Positions 29,701 through 41,700 of a stretch of DNA of 43,407 bases are shown piece after piece (within the stretch, counting starts at the first letter, position 1; every line of letters starts with the position of its first letter). This DNA comes from Campylobacterota bacterium. Its GTDB lineage: Bacteria; Campylobacterota; Campylobacteria; Campylobacterales; QNZT01. The notes under the pieces are model-generated. The model had not been told where the DNA came from and made no database searches. It was given only the letters and a program-made list of their open reading frames with translations. The stretch is from the NCBI GenBank assembly GCA_022600175.1, contig JAHZKW010000041.1, positions 1-43,407 on the forward strand, in the 5' to 3' direction. The position numbers and the translations under genes are program-made.

Positions 29701-32700
29701 ATACCATTAACAGTATCTACTATCGAGATCATACCTGAGATCTGTAGACTATCACTACCTTCTGTTACTTCAGACGTAAAGCTTCCCGAAATATTTAAGA
29801 TATTATCTCCAACTTTCTCACCTAAACTGTTAAACTGTTGGAGAAAAACACCACTCCCAGAACCATCTTGGCCATTTGAATAATCACCAGACTGCCAAGT
29901 GATCACATATCCACCATCATTTAATCCTGTAATTGTTGGTTTACTTTGATAACTTTCTGTGTAACTATTGACCTGCTTTTCTGTGCCTACACGCTCTCCT
30001 AAAGCATCATAGCGTTGGAGAAAGATACCACTCCCAGAACCATCCTGCCCTTCTGATGTCCAAGCAATGATAAACCCTCCATCATTAAGCGTTGTGATTG
30101 TTGGAGATGTTTGAAAAGCGTGCACATAGGTGTTTGCTTGCTGTTCTTCGCCTCTCTTTTCTCCCATAGCATCAAATCGTTGAAAATATATACCATGATG
30201 GAAACCATCTTGCCTTTCTGACTGCCACGTAACGATGTATCCTCCATCATTAAACATTGTAACAATTGGAGATTCTTGTGAGTTTTGTGTATAGGTATTA
30301 ACTTGTTGCTCTCCTCCCACACGCTCTCCTAAAGCATCATAACGCTGGAGAAAAATACCATTGCGAGAACCATCTTGAAGATAAGAGTCCCAAACGACCA
30401 CATATCCTCCATCAGATAACGCACTGAGTGATGGAGATCTTTGAGAATTGTCTGTATAGGTATTAACTTGTTGCTCTGCTCCTACACGATCTCCCAAAGC
30501 ATCATAACGTTGTAAAAAAGTACCATCACTAGAATCATCTTGTCCACTTGACTCCCAAGAGACTACATATCCACCATCATTTAATGCTGTAATTGAAGGA
30601 GAGTCTTGATAACCTTTTGTAAAAGTGTTAACTTGCTCTTCTGTCCCAACTTTCTCTCCTAATGCATCAAATCGTTGTAGATAGACTCCAGAGTATGAAC
30701 CATCTTGTCCATTTGAATAACCAAGAGACTCCCAAACAGCAACATATCCTCCATCACTTAATGGGGTGACTGCTGGAGCTTGTTGATAATCTTGAGTATA
30801 CGTATTTACTTGCTGCTCTTCTCCTATTTTTCGTCCTAAATTATTAAACCGTTGGAGAAAAATACCATTATTAGAACCATCTTGTCCACGTGACTCCCAA
30901 ACAACCACATATCCTCCATCATTTAATGCTGTCACTACTGGAGAATCTTGATCATCTTGTGTATAGGTATTGACTTGTTGTTCAACAACAATATGAGAAG
31001 AAGCATCTCCCGAACCATGAACTGTTAAGACAATATCTTTTGTCACACTACCATCTTTACTCACAACAAAAAAGGTCTCTGTTTGCGTTTCCCCCTCAGG
31101 GATAGAAGAGATAACACTATAAGTCCAAGCACCGTTTACATCGATGTTAAAAACACCATGTGTCCCAAGCGTATTTGATTGTGCTTGTACTGCGTTTTCA
31201 TCATGATCAAGATCTACAACGTTAACAATCCCTGAAACACTATCCTCTGTCACTTCAGCGGTGAACTCACCTGTGACTTCTGGAATATCATTTGTACCTA
31301 TCACTGTTAAAGTTGTTTTTTTCACACCTGAAATCAGTGTTACATCATCAGAACTATAGTTTACTTCATACGCAAAGGTGACTTTAATCTCTTCACCCTC
31401 TTGCAAAGTATCAAAATTTCCAGAAACCTCATATGTACCAGTCTGTGCATCTATTAAATTAATAGTTACATCTGTCACGTTATCTACATCTAGTGAAACT
31501 GTGTTTTCTAATATATTAAAATAATGTACTGTGCTTAAACTATCTTCATTTAAACTACCAGTATAGAGTGTTGCTATTTGATCTTGCTCTTCTATATCAT
31601 CTTCAACAACTTGATCAATTACGATATCATCGATTTCCAAACTGCTACCATCAGCAAATACAATCTGTTCAAGACTATTGTGTGAAACGCTAATCACATC
31701 AGAAAAAGTATCAAAATTTTTCCCCTCTTCATAGAGTGCAATCAAGAAATGATCACCCTCTTTTTTCACAAAAAGGTCATTACTTGTTATGCCAGCTGCA
31801 AATACGATTCTATCTATACCGCTTCTATCTACTACAGTATCACGTCCTGTTCCTCTATCAAACAAATACGTATCATTACCTGCACCACCCAACATATAGT
31901 CAATGCCATCATGACTTACAATTGTATTATCATCATCATTACCAATACTAACGGTATTACCATCGAAAAAGGATAACTGCGTGACATTTCTATCTACTTC
32001 CCATGCTTTAATACGTAGTGAATTTTCTGCATCCATCGTAAAAATGATGTCATCACCATCTCTAGATAATTGTATATTTTCATAAATAATACCTTCGCCA
32101 AAGATAATTTTATTGATATCTTGACTTCCTAAAGTATAATCATCAAGGGTATCATGACCATCACCAAGATTAAAGATATAAGTATCGTTACCCACTCCAC
32201 CAGAGAGCAGATCATCTCCGCTATTACCAATAATAGTATCATCACCCTCTAAACCATAAATTTCTGAACTATTGTCTGTACCTATCAGCGTGTTATCACT
32301 CTCATCACCATAATATTTCACGCGATTTTCTATATCATTAATACCCAGTACCGATTCATCGATAAATTTGAACGACTCTATTTTATAATTTGACTCTAAA
32401 AACCAATTTTCTATCTTAATAGTATTATCTTCATCTATTATAATCGTTAAATCATTTTCTCTACGAATAAATTCTAAGTTTTCAGATACTATCCCAGATC
32501 CAAATATCAATGTATCTATTTCATTTTCACCTTCTGTGTAGTCACTGATAACATCTTCTCCATCACCTAAGTTAAAAACATAAATATCATTCCCACTGCC
32601 ACCTTCTAATCTATCATCACCAATATCACCTCTTAGGCTATCGTTGCCTACTCCACCTATCAGAAGATCATTACCTGCTCCACCTTGAAGATTGTCATCA

Positions 32701-35700
32701 CCACTGTTGCCATCAACAATATCATCTCCACCTTGAGCGATAATAATATCATCTCCAGCTAAAGCATCTACAATATCATCGCCATTGCCATAGAGTAACT
32801 TATCATTATTTTCGGTCGGTTCAGTACTGAAATAATTAACAATCTCAATTGCTGTACCATCATCCAATATAATGTTTTCTACTCTATTATTTGCCTTAAA
32901 CCAATCTTTAATAAGGATTTTATCATTCAGTTCATTAAACGTTTTTCCCTCTTCTAGAAGGGTTATAATGATATCTTCACTCTCTTCATCTCTAGTAATT
33001 ATAAAATCATCCGGACCAATACCTGCACCAAATTGCAAGGTATCATTACCAGCATCATAATAACTATAATCATCCCCTTTACGACCAAAGTCATGGATGA
33101 TATCTTCTCCATCTCCACGATTATAAACATACGTATCATCACCTAAATATCCTTGGAGTAGATCATCACCTTTTTGTCCATCAAGGGTATCATCACTATT
33201 AAAACCATGGATAGTTTCTCCACTATCAGTACCTATGTGGGCGATAATATCCCCCATACTCCAAGTACTACCATCACTAAAACTAAAACTCTCTACTGTG
33301 TAGTATGCTCTACTATAGTCTCTGGCATTTTCTTCATCATAAGTTGACCACTTTTTAAGTGTGATTTTGTCAGACAACGCTTCAAAACTTTTGCCATCCT
33401 CTTTAAGTGCTACAATGAGATCATCACCTTCCTGCACGAGGACTAGATCATCACTACTAATCCCCTCTTTAAATTTTAAAGTATCAGTCCCTGTTCTACT
33501 CCAATCTGTAAAGTCATCTTCGATAATTGTATCTTGGCCATCTCCTCTTCCAAAGAGATAAGTATCATCACCCTCTGCACCCACCAATGTATCAGTACCC
33601 TCATCACCAGAGATAGTATCATGACCCTCTTCACCATATAACGTATCATCACCACTATTTCCAATTAGCACATCATCTCCACCACCAATATGGATGGTAT
33701 CATTGCCTGCTAATGCATCGATATGATTATTTTCATCTCCATATTCTAAGGTATCATTATCTTCAGTTGGTGTGATGATAAAGTCTGCTATCGCGATGGT
33801 TCCACCATCTTCTGTGACTAACAATTCGACTCTGTTATCAATTGTCTCTTCATCAAACCAGTCAGTTAAAATCACTTTATCTGTTAAGGCTTCTAAACCT
33901 TTACCTTCTTCTTTTAGGGCAATAACAAGATCATCATCAACTTGTTCAATAAGTAACTCTTCTTGAGTAATCATTGAACCAAACTTAATACTATCTATAC
34001 CACCACCATCAATAATCGTATCTGTACCATCACCTCTGTTGAAAACATATGTATCATGTCCAGTACCACCATCTAAAGTGTCATTTCCAACACCACCATA
34101 AAGATAGTCATTTCCAGCATATGCTTGTACACTATCATCTCCAGCACCACTCTCTATAACTTCACTATGCGTACTTCCTGTAATGACATTATTTTCACTA
34201 CCATAGATATAGTACCTACCTGTTATCCAATTTTCATTAAACTCTAGTGCCGAAAAGTCTGCCGTTTTATCTAGTACAAGTACTTCACCATCTCCAAAGA
34301 CAATGCTTTCAATTCCTCTATTTTCATCTTGCCAATTCTTAATAACAACATAATCTCTCAGCTCTTGGTATCCCTCATGTTCAGCATCAATTTTTAAGAT
34401 AAGGTCATCACCTTTAGTGCCAAAAGTAACTTTATCTCTATTGATATCTTCAAACTTTAAGATATCGTTTCCAGCATTGACATCAATCTCTTTATTGGTC
34501 GCTTCATCATTAATAATCACAGTAAAATCATCTTTTTTATAGACATAGGTATCATCACCTATGCCACCTGTCATTTCTGCTCCATGATTACTAAAAAGTG
34601 TATCAGCTTCAGGGTTTAGGACTATCGCTGCTATAGCAGATGCTTTAAGTATTGAATCATCTGAAAAAGTTATCGTTTCAATATTATTATATTTCTTAAA
34701 AAAGTCTTGAATAATCACTTTATCACTCAACTCATCAAAGGCTTTTCCCTCTTCTTTAAGTGCTATCGTGAGGTGATAGTCATCTTGTTTAAATAATAAA
34801 TCTGATTCTGTGATATCCACGCCAAATTGAAGTGTATCGTTACCTGCATCATGTTGATTGGTATTATAGTAGGATTGAGAGCGATAATCATCGTAAAGTG
34901 TATCTACTCCGTCCCCACGGTTAAAGATGTAGGTATCATTTTTAGCACCACCATGTAAGGTATCATTACCTACACCACCAGTGATCGTATCATCACCACC
35001 ACTACTCTTAATGGTATCACTGCCGCTACCACCAACAATCATATCTTTACCATCACCAGTCAGAATATTATCATCACCACCCAGTAGATCTATCGTGACA
35101 TCTTCATCCCCAAAGACCAAATGGTCATCATCTTCGGTTGCCATAATTAAACTATCAGTTGCTGCACTATTACCATCATAAAATGTTATGGTTTCTATCT
35201 TATTATAACTGTTGAAATAATCTTGAATCGTGATTTTATCACTCAATTCATCAAAAGTTTTTCCCTCTTCTTTAAGAGCGATGACAAAATCATCACCAAC
35301 TAATTTCCCAATCAGATCACCTTGTGTAATTCCTGGTCCAAACTTTAAAGTATCATGGCCTCCATCAAGCTGCGTACTGCTATAGTAGGATTGATAGCGA
35401 TAATCATCGTAAACTGTATCTTTGCCATCACCACGGTTAAAGATGTAGGTATCATGTTTAGCACCACCATGTAAAGTATCATTGCCACTACCACCAGTGA
35501 GAACATCATTACCACCTCCACTCTTAATCGTATCATTGCCACTACCACCAATAATCGTATCATGGTCATATCCAGTTGTAACAGTGTCATCTCCTCCAAG
35601 TAGATCTATCGTAACACCTTCATTACCAAAAACCAAATGGTCATCATCTTCAGTTGCCACAATCAAACTCTTGGTCTCTATCCTACTACCATCAGAAAAC

Positions 35701-38700
35701 ATTATAGTTTCTATCTTATTATAACTGTTGAAATAATCTTGAATTGTGATTTTATCACTCAACGCATCAAAGGTTTTCCCCTCTTCTTTGAGGGCGATGA
35801 CAAAATCATTATTAACTATTTTTCCTATCAAATGATCTGTAATAACATCCGTACCAAATTTCAAGGTATCGAGACCTTCAGTATCATACAGTGTATCTTG
35901 ACCATCACCACGGTTAAAGATATAGATATCATCACCATCACCACCCTGTAAAGTATCATTACCTACACCACCAGTGATCGTATCATCACCACCACCACTC
36001 TTAATGGTATCATTGCCACTACCACCAACAATCTTATCTTTACCATCACCAGTTATAACAGTGTCATCACCACCCAGTAGATCGATGGTGACACCTTCAT
36101 CCCCAAGAACAAAACTATCATCACCTTCAGTTGGTATAATCAAACTCTTGGTCTCTATACTGCTACCATCTGCAAATAAAATTGTCTCTATCTTATTACT
36201 AATATATAAATAATCTTGAATCGTGATTTTATCACTCAACGTATCAAAGGTTTTCCCCTCTTCTTTAAGAGCGATGACGAAGTCGTTACCTACTAGTTTC
36301 CCAATCAGATCACCCTCTGTAATAGCTGTTCCAAATTTTATTGTATCACTACCTTCGCTATCATACAGTGTATCTTCTCCGTCACCACGGTTAAAGATAT
36401 AGATATCATCACCAGCACCACCCTCTAAAGTATCATTACCTACACCACCGGTGAGAACATTATGACCACCTCCACTCTTAATCGCATCATTACCACTACC
36501 ACCAATAACTATATCATTACCAGCACCAGTCAGAATACTATCATCACCACCCAGTAGATCGATGGTGACACCTTCATCCCCAAAAACAAAACTATCACCA
36601 TCTTCAGTTGATATAATCAAACTCTTGGTCTCTATACTGCTACCATCTGCAAATAAAATTGTCTCTATCTTATTATGACTATTGACATAATCTTGAATCG
36701 TGATTTTATCACTCAATTCATCAAAAGATTTTCCCTCTTCTTTAAGAGCGATGACGAAGTCGTTACCTACTAGTTTCCCAATCAAATCATCTTGTGTAAT
36801 ACCTACTTCAAATGCGATAGTATCATTACCTCCTTGATCAAGTATAATCATGTGATTATTACCTAAACCATATACATAAGTATCATCTCCTGTTGTCACT
36901 TTAGGAGCATCAACAAAAGTACCATCATGTAAAATAAAGTTTTCAATTGTATTTTTTTCATTAAAATACTCTCTTATAACAATCTCTCCACCACCATTAG
37001 CAATACTTACAACCAAGTCATTTATACCTGGATTATAAAACCCAAAGCCTCCTTTCGAAGGGGATGTAGTACTTCCATGTCTAAAAGAGATATCATCTGT
37101 AGCGATTCCTTCTCCAAACTTTAAAGTATCATTACCCCCATCTTCGTGAGGCGTACTACTTGAGAGAATTTTTTGCACGGTATACCATAAAAAACCATAT
37201 CGTCCTGACACTTCATTGTGATATTCATCTCTATTATCATCTAAAATAATGTCAAATTGTGTCCCGCTATCACCTTTATTATATATATAGGTATCATCCC
37301 CAGCACCACCGAGTAAAAAGTCTGCATCTTCTCCACCGACAATCACATCATTACCACTACCACCATAAAGATCATCCGTACCACTACCACCATTGATATT
37401 ATCATTACCGCTACCACTATGTACAAAATCTGATGAATCTAAAGCAGCTATATTCAGATCTTCTATCTCATCTTTGAGATTGATCCTATCACTACCTTTG
37501 GTACCTTCTGTTTGTTGAGATATTTCAAACTCACTTCCATCATGTAGAAGGATCTTTTCTATCGTATTATTTGGACTAGTATAGTCTCGAATTGTCACAA
37601 CATCACTTAGCTCTTCAAAAGGCTTATCACCCTCTTTAAGGCCAATGAGCAAATCTGTCCCACTATATTGAATAATAATATCTTCCGTAGTAATACCTTC
37701 TGAAAATTGTAGGGTATCTTCTCCAGCATCCTCTTTTCGGCTTCCCGCATACCCTAGACTATAATCATCATATATCGTATCTTTTCCATCTCCACGACTA
37801 AAGAGATAGGTATCATCACCTAATCCTCCCTCTAATCTATCATCACCACTCTGACCTGATAGAGTATCATTACCAGCAGCGCTTTTTATCGTATCAGCCC
37901 CACTACCTCCAAAGATAATATCATCACCACTTCCACTACTAAGTGTATCATCACCACTAAGTAAATCCACCTTATTATCTTCATTTCCTAAAATAATATT
38001 ATCGCTCTCATTAGTTGGAGCATTTAAAAGTTTTTGTATATTAACTGTTTGATATCCATCTAAAAATATAGCTTCTATACTATTTTGACTACTTTTATAA
38101 TTTTGTAGCGTTATCACATCACTGAACTGCTCAAAAGTTTTACCCTCTTCTTTAAGTGCGATGAGTAAATTACTTCCTACAAATTTAGCAACTAATGCAT
38201 CTTCACTAATACCAGAAGCAAACTGTAAAGTATCATGCCCTGCACTATCTATGATTATATCTTTACCATCTCCACGGTTAAAGATATAAGTATCATTTCC
38301 GCTACCACCTTCTAGCCTATCGTCTCCTTTTCCACCGATCAACTTATCGTTACCTGCACCAGCTTTGATGACATCATCTCCACCCTGTGTATCTATACTG
38401 TCATTACCCGTACTTAATCTGATATTTTCAACACCATCAGTTGTTTCAAACTGTTCAAAAACATCTTGAAATTTTAGCGTAGAGCCATTTGAGAACTCTA
38501 TCCTTTCAACTCTGTTTTCAGGTCGCATCCAATCAATTATGATAACCTTATCACTGAGTTCATCAAATGTTTTACCCTCTTCTTTGATCGCAATTACTAG
38601 ATCTTTATTTCTACTAAGTTGAACAATCACATCTTCTCGGTTAATACCCTCATCAAATAAAAGCTTTTCATATCCACCTTTATCATAAATCACATCTGTA

Positions 38701-41700
38701 CCATCTCCTCGGCTAAAGAAAAAGGTATTACTATTTGTGCCTGATTGAATCTTATCATCACCACTACCCAATAAGATTTTACTTGTTGTATTTGCGGCGA
38801 TGATATTGTCATCTTCATTACTACCGATAAGGATATCTGTATCTTTAACTTCAAAAAGTGATACAGAACTACCTGTATAGATATCTCTTATCAACTCTTC
38901 GGTAATGTCATCATCTATATCTTTTAAAATACCATCAATATCAAAACTTAACCCATGACCTTGCATTCCCATCACTTTGGCTAAATAAAGTTTCTCTTCT
39001 ATCGTATTTGTATCACTTTCAAAATACTCAGCTACACTCATATTGAGTGCTGTTTGATCATTTACAATAAAACTATCACTCTCTTGAACATAATGTACAT
39101 CACTAAATACCTCTTTAAAAAGTGACTGAATAGTAAAACTACTCTCTAATTTTTGGGATATGAGATCATATTTAGTAGTCAAGGTTGTATTATCACTATG
39201 AGGTTTTGTCGGTATCTTGCCACTGTTTAAATTATCATGATAGTACTTTTCTATTTGACTTGTAACGATATCAGTTGCTTCAAAGTGTTCTACAATCCAC
39301 GCTTGCTTATCAGTCTCTACCATTTGAAAGTCAGGTATATTATAGCGTTCACCAAGTTCAGTAATAAACTCGATATAGCCTGAATAATGCTCGATAAAGG
39401 TTTCAAAACTTGTGACAGTTTTTGCCATATCAGTGGTAAAGTCTTGGGCAACAGCTTTAAATTCCGCATCAATATTGTACTTGATAAAAGCATCATAAAC
39501 TAATCCACTTCCTTTCATTTGAGGAAGTTCTCTTGTGCTTTCATCTACTGTAAAATTTGGGATATCGCCACTCTCTATCTTTGTATCTTTAACATCTGCA
39601 TTAAGCTGGATATCTGCGGCTAACTCTTTATTACCTTCGCTATCTGTATATTTACTCGCTTCGCTTAAAAGATTTCCATTTAAATCTATATTGGTTGAAA
39701 CATAATTTAAATCTATTGATTTTACACCTGACTCTTGAAGACTATTGAGTTCACCCTCTCCAACTTTTCCATCTTGGTTTAGATCGTTCCATGTCTCTAA
39801 CCGGTAAAAGAGTTCATCTTTTCTATCTATGATATTGTCATGATTACTATCAATAAGTCTTTTGATCTCTTGAAAACCACTCTCAGATAAACTACCAAAG
39901 ACTTCATTTATACCATCTATCTGTCCATTATCATTTTTATCATAAGCTACAAATGCGTCTTCAGATTTGATCCACCCAATACGCTCTTTTAAGCCATCAC
40001 CAGTAATATCAAAATAAGTTTGTGACTCATTTAGAGAAGAAGTAGAAATTAAACCATCTTTATTGGTATCTAGCACTAAAGGATCATGACGCTGTTCTTC
40101 ATCATCATCATAGATTATCGCTTGACCACTATTTGTAACAGTAACCTCCACACCTTCAATTCCTGTATACTTTACAACTTTTGGAGTGAATGTTGCACGA
40201 TGATCAATTGTCCCTTCATCTTTTGTATCACCAGACCAAACATGTGTGAAATTTTTACTCTTCTCACCTGGTTTAAAGGTGTAAGAGCCCTCTTTCGTAT
40301 CTGATACAGAGATGGTTAAACTTTCACCATCTTCAAGTTCCCTTGAGAGTGAAACACTTAAACTTAAACTTCTTTGTCCACCATTTCCTTCACTGGCAGT
40401 AAGACTTTCTGTGACACTTACCTCAATGTCTTTCGCCTTTTCTAATTTTATACCTAGTGCTTCTTTAGTCTCTGTATTCCAGTTCTCAATTGTAATCCTA
40501 TGACCATTGCTTGCTGTAACACGTAAAGTATTGCCTTGTTCTTGATAGGTAAAGCCTTCATCATCTTCATAAATCTCTGTTGAATCTTTTTGTAAAGTTT
40601 TAGTACCCGTGAGATCAATATCATTAAAAAGAACTTTCCCCTCATTATCCTCATCTTTTATGGTATCACTATTGCTTACCATATATGTATCAAATTTGGC
40701 CCCACCTTCAAAATAATCACTACCTACTCCACCAATAAGGATATCATCATCTGATCCTCCTTTTAAATGGTCATCCTTATCTGTGCCAATGATAGTATCA
40801 CTACCTTTACCACCAACATAGGTTATACCTTTCTCTAAATGTTCATCATAATGATTCAGACCTGACCAGTCAGGTAAGCCATCCACTTCTACACTTTGAG
40901 ATAGATCAAAATTAATAGCTTTTGTGCCTTCTATATTATTAATTGCACCACCATCAAAAATTACAACTTTACCCTCTTCGTCAAGGTAGTCCACAACACC
41001 TGTTTCTCTTATATTTAACCACTCAGTACGATACTGCAACATACTATCAATATAGTCTAGGTAGCTATCTTCTGTTAAATCTTCAAGGTTATTAAACTGC
41101 TTTTTTGTTAACAAAGATACTTCAATTGCCGAACCACCCTGAAAGTCCAAGGTGACTGTTTTCCCTATCCCAGAAGGATCTGCAACTTGTTTTAAAGCAT
41201 TATTAGCTGCCGCACTACCTTCTCCACCACTAAAGTCAAAATCATCATTTTCTTTATTGAGAATCATATTAAAATTATTAATATATAAAGGTGTTAGATC
41301 TTTATTAAGTATATACTTGACATTTTCAATATCAAGACTAACTTCGGTAGACCCAAAGACAAAAGCTCTTTTTGCAAAATCAGTATCATCTAGACCACGT
41401 TTATAAAGACTTACACCCGCTATCGGTACCTTTGCAGCATTTTTTACTTTTTGTGTAACACCTGGTACATCATAGAATAACTCCACAAACTGATCATGAT
41501 TTAATTCATAATTACCCTCTGCATTCTTACGATAGGTTGATATTTTATCTTCTTTTAAGCTATTTCCTACTCTATCTTTTCCGCTAAAAAAGACTTCTGT
41601 CAATTTAAAATCTTTTGCATTAAAAAGATTCCCGTATTTTTGCAAAAACTGATCTGGATCAACTTTCAGAGTAACTCCATTTGCTCTATTTATCCATTTC

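Noticed and set aside
34981-36213. Several plus-strand ORFs of 60-104 codons opposite the RTX array
   Set aside because: They repeat each other in step with the RTX units and encode low-complexity Ser/Pro/Leu strings: antisense shadows of the GGxGxD repeats.
34650-36800. Regularly spaced repeats as a CRISPR-like or non-coding array
   Set aside because: Spacings are 477 and 516 bp, all multiples of three, and units lie in one open frame of an RTX protein.
41190-41230. Ala-Ala-Ala stretch (GSAAANNA, near residue 197) as a LapG-type cleavage site in the RTX protein
   Set aside because: The context lacks the TAAG/PAAG-type motif and the usual position within a retention module, and no LapD/LapG genes are seen.
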